NCBI RefSeq assembly: GCF_013204795.1
Contig: NZ_JABMKW010000008.1
Span: 62,001-126,000, forward strand
DNA length: 64,000 nucleotides
From: Pedobacter panaciterrae
Lineage (GTDB): Bacteria; Bacteroidota; Bacteroidia; Sphingobacteriales; Sphingobacteriaceae
Reading direction: 5' to 3'
Shown: positions 25,213 to 35,200 of the stretch, in pieces
Position numbering within the stretch: the first letter of the stretch is position 1
Layout: every line of letters starts with the position of its first letter
The notes under the pieces: generated by a model
What the model saw: the letters and a program-made list of their open reading frames with translations, nothing else
What the model was told of the DNA's origin: nothing
Databases searched by the model: none
Program-made: the position numbers and the translations under genes

Positions 25213-27366
25213 ATGAAAAAACTGATTTTATGTATTCAATTGTTGTCAATTGCTTTTTATGGCATAGCCCAGGATAAACAATTGACCATTCAGGATGCAA
25301 TGAGTAATGCACGCACTACTTTGGCTCCGGAAAATCTTTCTCAAATTCAATTTATTTATGGCACAGAAGATTATGTGTATGCCAAAAAAATAGGGAATGA
25401 ACCCGTATGGATGAGTGGCAATTTTAAGAGTCAGCATGAACAGCAATTTTTATCATTGGTCCAGTTAAATCAGAAATTAAAGTCATTTCAAAAGAATACT
25501 TTAAAGTCGATGCCTGTTATTCAATTTAATCAGGGACCCGACTGGATATTAACGGTTAACGGAAGTAAAGTTGCGTTTAATCCTGTAAAGAATACCTATA
25601 AGGTGCTCATAGATCAATCTATTGGTAGTAAAACTAGTGTTGAACAAAGTACCGCTGGTTACATCGCTTATTTGGATAACTTCAATTTGTTTGTGACAAA
25701 TGGTACTGATCAAAATCAGGTAACTAAAGATGGCAGCAAAGATATTGTGTATGCTTCGTCGGTTCATCGTGATGAATTTGGAATAACTAAAGGTACGTTC
25801 TGGAGCAATAGCGGTAAGCTACTCGCTTTTTATAGAATGGATCAAAGCATGGTTTCTGATTATCCGATCATTGATTGGACCACGAGACCTGCTAAAAATG
25901 TAAATATCAAATATCCTATGGCAGGCGATAAAAGCCATGAGGTAACTGTAGGGGTTTATAATGCAGATACGAAAGCTGTGGTGTACCTTAAAACAGGTGA
26001 GCCTGTTGAGCAGTATCTTACTAATATTGCATGGAGCCCGGATGATAAATACATATACATTGCGGTTTTAAACCGCGGACAGAATCACATGAAGCTAAAT
26101 CAATATGATGCAGCAACCGGTGATTTTGTGAAAACATTATTTGAAGAAAAGGATGAGAAATACGTTGAGCCATTGGTGCCTATGTTATTCCTCAAAAATG
26201 ATCCTGCTAAGTTTATCTGGCAAAGTAACCGTGATGGATGGAATCATTTATATCTATATGATTTAAATGGAAAAGTATTGAAACAATTGACAAAAGGAAA
26301 CTGGGAGGTACTTGATGTAAAAGGATTTAATTCAAAAGGTGATCAGCTGTTTTATGTTTCTACTGAAGAATCTCCCATAACCCGTAATTTATATGTGCTT
26401 AACTTAAAATCAGGTAAATCTAATAGGATTACACAAGGATTTGCTGTACATGGTGCACAGGTGAGCACTTCTGGAAACACTGTAATTGATAATTATAGTA
26501 GTCCGGAACAACCCCGAGTAATCCAGTTAATAGAAACTGCAACTGCTAAAACAAAAACATTATTAAAAGCACCCAATCCTTTAGCTGCATTTGCTACAGA
26601 AAACTCCTCAATCTTTACTATAAAAAGTAACAGTGGAGACGATTTGTATTGTAGCTTATATAAACCAGTTGGTTACGACAGCACAAAAAAGTATCCGGTT
26701 ATTGTTTACTGGTACGGCGGCTCACATGCGCAGCTTATCCTAAACTCATGGAATGCAGGTGCTGGAGATTATTGGTTCAGGTATATGGCTGAGCATGGTT
26801 ATGTGGTATTAACAATCGACACAAGAGGAAGTGATAATAGGGGTAGAGCTTTTGAACAGTCTATGTTCCGCAGAGCAGGGGATGTTCAAATGGAAGATAT
26901 GATGAAGGCAGTAGATTACTTGAAGGGGCTTCCTTATGTTGATTCTGCTAATATGGGGCTATTTGGCTGGAGCTTTGGAGGTTTTGGAACGGTTGATTTT
27001 ATGGTTACACATCCTGGTATTTTTAAAGCTGCTGTTGCAGGTGGTCCGGTAATAAACTGGAAGTTTTATGAGGTGATGTACACTGAACGCTATATGGATA
27101 CTCCGCAGGAAAATCCTGAGGGTTATGCTGCTACTGACTTGAGTAGTAAAGTTGACCAGCTAAAGGGAAAACTGATGTTAATCCATGGCCTGCAGGATCC
27201 TGTTGTAGTACAGCAACATTCTGTTGATTTCGTTAAAAAAGCTGTTGATAAGGGTATTCAAGTAGATTATATGATCTACCCTGGCCATGAGCATAATGTA
27301 ATTGGTAAAGACAGAGCACATTTGTATCAAAAGGTTACTGATTACTTTATGCAAAACCTGAAGTAA
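25213..27366 (+). CDS. Dipeptidyl-peptidase IV-like S9 family serine peptidase
   Basis: A 717-residue exported peptidase: signal peptide to about residue 19 (FYGIA before QD), an N-terminal eight-bladed propeller (DPPIV_N, about 60-470) and a C-terminal alpha/beta-hydrolase domain. The nucleophile is Ser587 in FGWSFGGFG (the usual motif is GWSYGG), with Asp662 in HGLQDPVV and His694 in YPGHEHNV completing the triad. It removes Xaa-Pro dipeptides from peptides in the periplasm or at the outer membrane. With the nearby M13 peptidase it suggests growth on protein, although the two genes are not in one operon. A perfect-palindrome terminator follows. Confidence 0.95.
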   Translation: MKKLILCIQLLSIAFYGIAQDKQLTIQDAMSNARTTLAPENLSQIQFIYGTEDYVYAKKIGNEPVWMSGNFKSQHEQQFLSLVQLNQKLKSFQKNTLKSMPVIQFNQGPDWILTVNGSKVAFNPVKNTYKVLIDQSIGSKTSVEQSTAGYIAYLDNFNLFVTNGTDQNQVTKDGSKDIVYASSVHRDEFGITKGTFWSNSGKLLAFYRMDQSMVSDYPIIDWTTRPAKNVNIKYPMAGDKSHEVTVGVYNADTKAVVYLKTGEPVEQYLTNIAWSPDDKYIYIAVLNRGQNHMKLNQYDAATGDFVKTLFEEKDEKYVEPLVPMLFLKNDPAKFIWQSNRDGWNHLYLYDLNGKVLKQLTKGNWEVLDVKGFNSKGDQLFYVSTEESPITRNLYVLNLKSGKSNRITQGFAVHGAQVSTSGNTVIDNYSSPEQPRVIQLIETATAKTKTLLKAPNPLAAFATENSSIFTIKSNSGDDLYCSLYKPVGYDSTKKYPVIVYWYGGSHAQLILNSWNAGAGDYWFRYMAEHGYVVLTIDTRGSDNRGRAFEQSMFRRAGDVQMEDMMKAVDYLKGLPYVDSANMGLFGWSFGGFGTVDFMVTHPGIFKAAVAGGPVINWKFYEVMYTERYMDTPQENPEGYAATDLSSKVDQLKGKLMLIHGLQDPVVVQQHSVDFVKKAVDKGIQVDYMIYPGHEHNVIGKDRAHLYQKVTDYFMQNLK

Positions 27367-27380
27367 AGAAAGTAAGGTTA

Positions 27381-27408
27381 AAAAAGATCAATGTACATTG
27401 ATCTTTTT
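27381..27408 (+). terminator. Intrinsic terminator of the S9 peptidase gene
   Basis: AAAAAGATCAATGT followed at once by its exact reverse complement forms a 28-bp perfect palindrome ending in TTTTT. It starts 14 bases after the stop codon. Confidence 0.85.
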
Positions 27409-27553
27409 CCCTATTTTTCTATTTCCTTTTCCCAAAAAAGTCAGTGTTATGAGCTGATATGCAAAATCTTCCCTTCAAGATTTTGGGGAAGCGAATAGCA
27501 TCTGTCTTTTTTATTCTTATTTTTACAGCCAAATCTGATACTTTTTCAAAATA

Positions 27554-30220
27554 ATGAGCATTTCTACAAAATACGACCCGGCGGCAACCGAAGACAAATG
27601 GTACAGCTACTGGATAGAAAAGAACTTTTTTCATTCTGAGCCTGACGAACGTGAGCCTTATACCATTGTAATCCCTCCTCCAAATGTGACTGGGGTTTTG
27701 CATATGGGGCATATGCTAAACAATACAATTCAGGATGTACTGATTCGTAGAGCGCGTATGCAAGGTAAAAATGCTTGCTGGGTGCCTGGAACGGATCATG
27801 CATCAATTGCTACTGAGGCAAAAGTTGTTGCCATGCTTAAAGAAAGAGGGATCAGCAAAAAAGACCTTAGCAGAGAAGAATTTCTTAAATATGCTTGGGA
27901 ATGGAAAGAGAAATACGGGGGTATTATTCTTGATCAGCTGAAAAAGTTAGGCGCAAGTTGCGACTGGGAGCGGACACGCTTTACTATGGAAGATGATCTT
28001 TCAGAAGCAGTAATCGATAGTTTTATCCATTTGTATAAAAAAGGAAGAATATATCGCGGCGTGCGTATGGTGAATTGGGATCCGGCAGGTAAAACTGCGG
28101 TTTCTGATGAAGAAGTGATCCGTAAAGAGGTAAATCAAAAGTTATATTATATAAAATATTCGGTATCGGGAACCAACGATTTCTTAACCATTGCAACTAC
28201 CCGTCCGGAAACAATTATGGCCGATGCTGCCATTTGCGTTAACCCTAACGACGAGCGTTACCAGCACCTGAAAGGAAAAAAAGTTTTTGTACCACTAATC
28301 AATCGTGAGATACCTGTTATTCAGGATGAGTATGTAACAATGGATTTTGGAACAGGATGCTTAAAGGTTACTCCTGCTCATGATTTGAACGATTACGAAT
28401 TGGGTGTTAAACATAAGTTGCCTGTAATAGATATCTTAAATGAAGATGGTACATTAAACGAACTTGCTGTTGTGCTTGTTGGTGAAGACCGCTTTGTGGC
28501 AAGAAAAAAGATTGCTGTCTTATTAGAAGAAGCTGGTCATTTAGATAAAGTTGAGGACTATAAATCGCAGGTAGGTTTTTCTGAGCGTACCAATGCAGCT
28601 ATTGAGCCTAAGCTATCTATGCAATGGTTCTGCAAAATGGATGAAATGGCCAAGCCGGCATTGAAAGATGTATTGGATGGCGATGTTAAGTTAATTCCTG
28701 AAAAGTTCGTAAACACCTATCGTCATTGGATGGAGAATGTTAGGGACTGGAATATCAGCAGGCAACTGTGGTGGGGACAACAAATTCCTGCATGGTACGA
28801 TGATAAAGGCAATTGGGTTGTAGCAAAAACTAAAGAAGAAGCACTTGACGAGTTTTTAAAACTTAAAGATATTGACGGGGTATTTACGGAAACTGAAATC
28901 CATGGTTTTAAACATCAGCTGGCACCTTTTGTAACTCAGGATCCTGATGTAATGGATACCTGGTTTTCATCATGGTTGTGGCCAATCTCTGTGTTTAATG
29001 GTTTTAAAGATCCAGACAATAAAGATATTAACTACTATTACCCTACCAATGATCTGGTTACTGCCCCTGAGATTTTATTTTTCTGGGTAGCACGTATGAT
29101 CATGGCAGGCCATGAGTTCAGAGGTCAAAAACCTTTTACAAATGTTTATTTAACAGGTATTGTAAGAGATAAATTGGGCCGTAAAATGTCTAAATCATTG
29201 GGTAACTCCCCTGATCCTATTGGGTTAATTGAAAAATATGGTGCTGATGGAGTAAGGGTAGGGATGTTGTTGTGCTCTCCGGCTGGAAACGATTTGATGT
29301 TCGACGAAAGCTATTGCGAGCAAGGCCGTAATTTTGCCAACAAAATCTGGAATGCTTTCAGATTAGTTAAAGGTTGGGAAGTTGATGAAAATCTTGAAAA
29401 TCCCAACCAACAAGCTATATTGTGGTTCGAAAATCGCTTTAACGAAGCGCTGGCAGAGATTGAAGAGAACTTTAAACAATACCGTTTATCGGAAGCTTTA
29501 ATGGCCTGTTATAAACTGGTATGGGATGATTTCTGTGCCTGGTATCTTGAAATGGTAAAGCCAACTTATCAACATCCAATAGACGCTGAAACTTTAAAAA
29601 TAACTATCGGTTTCTTTGAAAAAATCCTGACATTATTACATCCATTTATGCCTTTCCTAACGGAAGAATTGTGGCATGATGAACTCTTCGGAGAGAAAGG
29701 TGAGCTTGATTGCTGCATTGTAGCAAACTACCCTGTTGTTGGTAAAGCGGATGCGCAATTACTAAAAGAAGTGGAGATTATTAAAGGCCTGGTAGCTGAG
29801 ATCAGAAACGTTAGAAATACGAAACAGATCTCGCCTAAAGAAGCACTTCCTCTGGCTATAAAAGTAAATTCGTCTTTAGATTTCGAAAAATGGTTAAATA
29901 TTGTGTTCAAGCTCGCTAATATTAATCAGGTTGAGTTTGTAAACGATAAGATTCCAGGAGCTGTAAACTTTATGGTGGGCAACGATGAGTTCTTTATTCA
30001 TCTGAATGAGGCTATTGATATTGACGTTGAAATAGAACGCTTAAATGGAGAATTGGTTTATTTACAAGGCTTTTTGAAATCTGTAGATGCTAAGCTGAGT
30101 AACGAAAGGTTTGTACAAAACGCAAAACCTGAGATCATTCAAAACGAACGCAATAAAAAAGCAGATGCTGAATCGAAGATCAATACTATCGAAGAAAGTC
30201 TTGCTGCTTTAAAAGGATAA
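27554..30220 (+). CDS. valS: Valyl-tRNA synthetase
   Basis: An 888-residue class I aminoacyl-tRNA synthetase that charges tRNA-Val in the cytoplasm. The ATP-binding signatures are HMGH (50-53, within PPPNVTGVLHMGH) and KMSKS (544-548, GRKMSKSLGN). Between them lies the CP1 editing domain (TIATTRPETIMADAAICVNP, with the conserved T-rich editing pocket and GTGCLKVTPAHD). The C-terminus (about 820-888) is the charged coiled coil typical of ValRS (IERLNGELVYLQGFLKSVDAKL). Length is normal. A hairpin (27462-27485) lies between the previous terminator and the start. It is convergent with the SufR-like regulator. Confidence 0.98.
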   Translation: MSISTKYDPAATEDKWYSYWIEKNFFHSEPDEREPYTIVIPPPNVTGVLHMGHMLNNTIQDVLIRRARMQGKNACWVPGTDHASIATEAKVVAMLKERGISKKDLSREEFLKYAWEWKEKYGGIILDQLKKLGASCDWERTRFTMEDDLSEAVIDSFIHLYKKGRIYRGVRMVNWDPAGKTAVSDEEVIRKEVNQKLYYIKYSVSGTNDFLTIATTRPETIMADAAICVNPNDERYQHLKGKKVFVPLINREIPVIQDEYVTMDFGTGCLKVTPAHDLNDYELGVKHKLPVIDILNEDGTLNELAVVLVGEDRFVARKKIAVLLEEAGHLDKVEDYKSQVGFSERTNAAIEPKLSMQWFCKMDEMAKPALKDVLDGDVKLIPEKFVNTYRHWMENVRDWNISRQLWWGQQIPAWYDDKGNWVVAKTKEEALDEFLKLKDIDGVFTETEIHGFKHQLAPFVTQDPDVMDTWFSSWLWPISVFNGFKDPDNKDINYYYPTNDLVTAPEILFFWVARMIMAGHEFRGQKPFTNVYLTGIVRDKLGRKMSKSLGNSPDPIGLIEKYGADGVRVGMLLCSPAGNDLMFDESYCEQGRNFANKIWNAFRLVKGWEVDENLENPNQQAILWFENRFNEALAEIEENFKQYRLSEALMACYKLVWDDFCAWYLEMVKPTYQHPIDAETLKITIGFFEKILTLLHPFMPFLTEELWHDELFGEKGELDCCIVANYPVVGKADAQLLKEVEIIKGLVAEIRNVRNTKQISPKEALPLAIKVNSSLDFEKWLNIVFKLANINQVEFVNDKIPGAVNFMVGNDEFFIHLNEAIDIDVEIERLNGELVYLQGFLKSVDAKLSNERFVQNAKPEIIQNERNKKADAESKINTIEESLAALKG

Positions 30221-30230
30221 ATCTAATTGA

Positions 30231-30259
30231 GCATTCTTCGGCAGGCAGCTGGAGAATGC
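30231..30259. terminator. Hairpin between convergent valS and regulator genes
   Basis: GCATTCT (30231-30237) pairs with AGAATGC (30253-30259), with further pairing possible in the loop (CAGCTG). ATTATTTT follows on the plus strand. A modest, probably bidirectional terminator. Confidence 0.55.
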
Positions 30260-30265
30260 ATTATT

Positions 30266-30889
30266 TTAACCAGCCTTCTTTAATGTTATTCTGTAGGCGC
30301 ACCTTCTGTCGCCTGAAATAATATGATTTACCCTTGTTATATCTATATCCTCACCTAATACAAACTTAAAAGTATTAAGCTCTGAGGCGCAAAAACCCTG
30401 GCAAACCTGCGCTGCTGCACAAATTGGGCAGTGGTTCTCTATCAACAAATAGCCTTGTTCATCTTTACTATATTCAGCCATGTATCCTTCTCGTGTGCGG
30501 ATATCTGCGAGTTGGGAGATACGACCTTCAAGATCTGTAATAGATTGTAATTCGTTAGAATATTTTTCCTTGCCAACTTGTTCGCCTGCTGCTATCACTT
30601 TATCAAGAGCCTCGTCGCCCAGCGTGGTCTTCATAAGTTGTATCAGTTTAACAGTAAGTTCGGCATGCGTATCTGGAAAACCAGCATTTCCTTCTTCTGT
30701 TAAACTAAAGTAAACGGTGGGCCTGCCAACACCTTTTGATTCGTTGGTCGATTTGATCAATCCCTCCTCACTTAATTTGATGAGTTGTAAGCGCGCGCCT
30801 TCACTTGTAATCCCAAGTTCTTTTGAAATTTCTCCTGCAGTTAATGCACCACGGGTTTTTAAAAGCATTAAGAATCGATTTGTCTTCAT
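30266..30889 (-). CDS. SufR-like winged-helix regulator with a cysteine cluster
   Basis: A 207-residue protein. Residues 3-62 form a DeoR/ArsR-type winged helix (GALTAGEISKELGITSEGARLQLIKLSEEGLI), followed by the SufR-like linker GRPTVYFSLTEEGNAGFPDTH. The C-terminal half has cysteines at 154, 157, 163, 167 and 197 (NHCPICAAAQVCQGFC, then RRCAYR), the pattern used to hold an Fe-S cluster in SufR-type regulators. It probably senses iron-sulfur or redox status; this is inference from the family. It is divergent from an RND efflux operon, and an inverted repeat lies over its predicted transcription start, so it likely represses itself and controls the pump. No suf genes are nearby. Confidence 0.88.
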   Translation of the reverse strand: MKTNRFLMLLKTRGALTAGEISKELGITSEGARLQLIKLSEEGLIKSTNESKGVGRPTVYFSLTEEGNAGFPDTHAELTVKLIQLMKTTLGDEALDKVIAAGEQVGKEKYSNELQSITDLEGRISQLADIRTREGYMAEYSKDEQGYLLIENHCPICAAAQVCQGFCASELNTFKFVLGEDIDITRVNHIISGDRRCAYRITLKKAG

Positions 30890-30894
30890 AATCT

Positions 30895-30922
30895 AATAAA
30901 ACAAGTATTTGGTTGTTTTATT
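30895..30922. promoter_or_regulatory. Predicted operator in the regulator/efflux divergent region
   Basis: AATAAAACAA (30895-30904) and TTGTTTTATT (30913-30922) are exact reverse complements separated by 8 bases. The site covers the predicted transcription start of the regulator, and its right arm contains the -33 TTG of the efflux promoter. That placement fits a repressor site acting on both genes. Confidence 0.65.
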
Positions 30923-30941
30923 CACAAAAGTACTAACTTTG
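30913..30941 (+). promoter_or_regulatory. Predicted promoter of the RND efflux operon
   Basis: TTG at 30913-30915 and TAACTTTG (exact -7 match) at 30934-30941 are 18 bases apart. The leader to the first gene would be about 170 bases. Confidence 0.6.
30925..30932 (-). promoter_or_regulatory. Predicted promoter core of the SufR-like regulator gene
   Basis: TACTTTTG on the minus strand matches TAnnTTTG exactly. It gives a leader of about 31 bases that consists mostly of the inverted-repeat operator. Confidence 0.55.
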
Positions 30942-31089
30942 CTTAACTTTTTAACGAAATAAAGAATTATAATGAAATTATCGTGATACTCCATATTTAA
31001 TTATTAACCCAACACTTAGTTCGGGCGATAAATAATCGCTGTTAACCTTAACTGCCAAAAAGAGATTTTTTAGGAGATGAGGACTACTT

Positions 31090-31164
31090 ATGCCAAAAAA
31101 GAAAAATTACATTTATGAAAACAATACAATTACTCTCATTATTAGGCGGAATGTTGCTATTTGA
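31090..31164 (+). other. Possible 24-codon upstream reading frame overlapping the efflux adaptor start
   Basis: ATG at 31090, preceded by AGGAGATGAGGA, opens a frame beginning MPKKKNYIYENN that overlaps the adaptor ATG (31115) out of frame and stops at 31164. It may be a leader peptide or coupling device, or chance. The strongly Lys/Asn/Ile-rich content does not prove coding. Confidence 0.25.
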
Positions 31165-32227
31165 AGCATGCAGCCCCACACAAAGCCAAACGCAGGAAGA
31201 AACTATTCAGGAATATCCGGTTTCAACAGTACAACCGAAAGATGCTGTTCTCAATACAGATTACTCAGCAACTATACAGGGTCAGCAGAACGTAGAGATC
31301 AGACCAAAAGTAGATGGGTTTGTAGAACAGATACTTGTTGATGAGGGTGCAGTTGTTAAAAAAGGTCAGTTACTTTTTAAAATAAATGCCCCCCAGTACG
31401 AACAGGAGGTTAGAACAGCTACGGCCGCCATAAAAAATGCTGAAGCTGAAGTAAGTACTGCAAAAATGCAAGTCGAGAAAACCTTGCCTCTGGTAAAAGA
31501 AGAGATCATTAGTAATTATGAACTTAAGCAGGCAAATTTTAATCTGCATGCTAAAGAAGCTGCACTTGCACAGGCAAAAGCTAGTTTAGTTAATGCCCGC
31601 ACTAATCTTGGCTATACTCATATAAATAGTCCTGCCGATGGGGTGGTGGGAAACTTACCCTATAAAACAGGCAGTCTGGTTAGCAGTTCATCTCCACAAC
31701 CGCTAACAACAGTTTCAAATATTGCAAGTGTTTTTGCCTACTTCTCCTTCAATGAAAAGCAGTTTCTGGATTTCACAGAAAACAACAAAGGGAAAACCAT
31801 AAAAGATAAGCTAATGAATATTCCTCCGGTAACACTTTTGTTGGCCAATGGAACAGAATATTCAAAAAAAGGCAAGCTGGAAACCTTAAGTGGATTAATC
31901 AATACAGAGACGGGTTCAGTTAATCTTAGGGCAAGTTTCCCCAACCCCGATGGATTAATTAGGAGTGGCGCCAGTGCACTTATTCGCATCCCATTAAAAG
32001 TAAGCAATGCACTTTTGGTCCCTACTAAAGCAACCTTCGAAATGCAGGAAAAAACGATGGTCTACACCGTTAAAAACGGTGCGGTAAAAAGTACTGAAAT
32101 AGAGATAATGGATGTCCCTTCTGGTGAATTTTATGTGGTAACAAAAGGACTGAACCCTGGCGAACAGATTGTGACGGAAGGAATGGGAAGCTTGAAAGAT
32201 GGAATGAAAATCAAAGCAAAACACTAA
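31115..32227 (+). CDS. RND efflux periplasmic adaptor subunit (AcrA/MexA family)
   Basis: A 370-residue membrane fusion lipoprotein (lipobox FEAC, Cys19). The usual modules are visible: a first lipoyl half (VEIRPKVDGFVEQILVDEGAVVKKGQLLFKI), a helical hairpin (about 100-165, NAEAEVSTAKMQVEK and AKEAALAQAKASLVNARTNL), the second lipoyl half (INSPADGVVGNLPYKTGSLV), then beta-barrel and membrane-proximal domains (ALLVPTKATFEMQEKTMVYTV). It links the inner-membrane pump to the outer-membrane channel. It is first of three genes with 6 and 10 bp spacing to the next, under the divergent SufR-like control region. Confidence 0.96.
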   Translation: MKTIQLLSLLGGMLLFEACSPTQSQTQEETIQEYPVSTVQPKDAVLNTDYSATIQGQQNVEIRPKVDGFVEQILVDEGAVVKKGQLLFKINAPQYEQEVRTATAAIKNAEAEVSTAKMQVEKTLPLVKEEIISNYELKQANFNLHAKEAALAQAKASLVNARTNLGYTHINSPADGVVGNLPYKTGSLVSSSSPQPLTTVSNIASVFAYFSFNEKQFLDFTENNKGKTIKDKLMNIPPVTLLLANGTEYSKKGKLETLSGLINTETGSVNLRASFPNPDGLIRSGASALIRIPLKVSNALLVPTKATFEMQEKTMVYTVKNGAVKSTEIEIMDVPSGEFYVVTKGLNPGEQIVTEGMGSLKDGMKIKAKH

Positions 32228-32233
32228 AATATT

Positions 32234-35200
32234 ATGTTAAAGAAATTTATAGATAACCCGGTCTTGTCTACCGTTATATCGGTTATCATAGTTATAATGG
32301 GGTTACTAGGCCTATATTCATTGCCTATTTCCCAGTATCCAGACATTGCTCCACCCGCCGTTGAAGTAAGTACCTCATATCAGGGAGCAAGTGCGGATGT
32401 GGTCATGAAAAGCGTAATTGTACCGCTCGAAGAAGAGATTAACGGAGTAGAACACATGACTTACATGACTTCTAAAGCAAGTAATGACGGTAGTGCCAGC
32501 ATTACAATAAACTTTAAGCAAGGTACAGATCCGGATATGGCTGCAATTAATGTGCAGAACAGAATCACCAAAGCTACAAGTTTGCTGCCAGCGGAAGTAA
32601 TCAAAGTTGGCATTACCACCAGTAAGCGGTTGAATAGTGAAGTATTTAGTTTTCTGTTGTACAGCGAGGATGGAAAGTATGATCAGAAATTCCTCGACAA
32701 CTATTTAAAAATTAATGTGATGCCTCAAATCAAAAGAGTTGAGGGAGTAGGGAATGCCGCTGTATATGGAGGTATGGATTACAGTATGAGAATCTGGCTT
32801 AAACCAGATGCCATGGCTGCTTATGGGTTAATCCCTTCTGATATTACAGAAGCGCTTGCAGAGCAAAACATAGAAGCTGCACCAGGTAAAGTAGGAGAGA
32901 ACAGTGGTCAGGCATTCCAGTATACCTTAAAATATACTGGTCGCCTTGAAAAACCTGCACAATTTGAAAACATCATACTCAAATCTGTAGGTAATGGTCA
33001 GGTACTTAAGTTAAAAGACATTGCTGAGGTAGACATGGGCTCTTTTACTTATTCGAGTACCATCATGGCGCAAGGTCATGAATCACCATATGTTGCAATC
33101 AATCAAACTTCAGGTTCCAATGCCAATGAGATCATAAAGAAGTGTATAAAAATATTGGACGATGCTTCATTAACCTTTCCAAAAGGAGTCAAGTATAGCG
33201 TATTCGCCAATGCAAATGAGTTTTTGGATGCTTCAATTTCTAAGCTTATAGTTACAATTATTGAAGCATTTATATTGGTATTCATTGTAGTATTTATCTT
33301 TTTGCAGGATTTCCGTTCTACCTTAATTCCGGCCATTGCAGTTCCGGTAGCTATTATAGGAACATTCTTTTTCCTTAAACTTTTTGGATTTACGATTAAC
33401 CTGCTTACACTTTTTGCCCTGGTTCTGGCCATTGGTATTGTGGTAGATGATGCCATTGTAGTAGTAGAGGCGGTTCATGCTAAATTAGATCAGGGTGCTA
33501 AATCAGCAAAAAAAGCAACTATGCATGCCATGAGTGAAATTAGCGGGGCTATTATCTCTATAACCCTCATTATGGCTGCGGTATTTGTTCCGGTAACTTT
33601 TGTTACGGGGTCGGTTGGGGTATTTTACAAGCAGTTTGGGTTAACACTTGCTGTGGCCATTATCATATCTGCAGTAAATGCACTTACTTTAAGTCCGGCA
33701 CTTTGCGCATTGTTGTTAAAACCACATGGCGAGCATCATGAACAGAAAACCGGCTTTTTACAGCGCTTTTATGCAGGGTTTAATGCTTCATTCAGCACCA
33801 TGACTAACCGTTATAAGAAGTCGGTTGTTTTTCTGATTGCGAAAAAATGGATTGCATTTGCGATAATCATTGTGTTTAGTCTTTTATTCTGGTTTTTGGT
33901 TAAAACCACTCCAACTGGATTTGTGCCTAATGAGGATAGTGGTTCCATATATGGTAACGTTATTTTACCTCCGGCAACTTCTTTGGAACGTACTGAATTC
34001 ATTGCAAATAAAATAGATAGCATCGCCAGATCTATTCCTGAGATTGAATTGTCATCTAGAGTTGCCGGTATGGATTTAATGAGCGGCACCGGGAGTTCGT
34101 ATGCGGCTATATTTATCAGGTTAAAGCCATGGAAAGAAAGAACAAAAAAAGGGCAGGATATTAAAAGTATTGTTGGTCAGTTGTTCGCAAAAACTGCAGA
34201 AATTAAAGGAGCCAATATCATTTTCTTTGCCGCACCAACATTACAGGGGTTTGGAAATAATGATGGTTTCGAATTTCAGTTGCAGGATAAAACAGGAGGT
34301 AGTTATAAGGCTTTTGATGCAGTAATTGGGAAGTTTATGGGAGCACTAAATCAGCGTCCTGAAATTATGTATGCTGCTACATCATACAACACAAGTTTTC
34401 CGCAGTACGAGGTTAATGTAAACGTTGCGAAATGCAAAGAAGCAGGTGTTCCTGTTAACCGCGTACTTGGAACGCTGCAAGGCTATTTGGGGGGTATTTA
34501 TGCGTCAGACTTTAATCGTTTTGGTAAACAATACCGTGTAATGATTCAGGCTGAAGCGGAACAGAGAACCAATAAAGAGGCCATCAATAGAATATTTGTT
34601 AGGAATGATAAAGGGGCTATGGCTCCGATATCAGAGTTTATTACACTTAAAAAAATCTATGGCCCGGAATTTATAAACCGCTTTAACTTGTTTACGGCTG
34701 GTGCCGTAAATGGCGCACCCAAGCCTGGTTATAGTTCTGGTGATGCGATAAAAGCAATTCAGGAAGTAGCTGCCCAAACCCTACCACAAGGTTATACTTA
34801 TGAATTCTCCGGTTTAACACTAGAAGAGTTGTCTAGTGGTAGTCAAACCCTATTGATCTTTATGCTCAGCTTGCTGTTCATTTATTTCTTATTGAGTGCC
34901 CAGTATAAGAGTTATATTCTGCCATTCTCAGTGCTGCTTTCTTTGCCTATAGGACTGGCTGGAGCATTCTTGTTTGCACGATTATTTGGGCTTGATAATA
35001 ACATATTTCTGCAAATAAGTTTAATTATGCTCATCGGCTTACTTGCAAAAAATGCGATCCTTATTGTGGAGTTCGCATTGATGCACCGCCTTAGTGGTAT
35101 GAGTTTAATCCAGTCGGCAATTTCAGGCGCTACAGCCCGACTAAGGCCAATTTTGATGACCTCTTTTGCCTTTATCTTCGGCTTGCTTCCCTTGATGATC

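Noticed and set aside
27462-27485. CAAAATCTT/AAGATTTTG hairpin upstream of valS considered as a T-box or other tRNA-sensing leader
   Set aside because: No T-box sequence, no specifier loop and no terminator next to the gene; it may precede the promoter.
33103-34089. Minus-strand open frames of 92 and 117 codons inside the RND permease gene
   Set aside because: Antisense to strongly conserved permease motifs; no promoter or family similarity.
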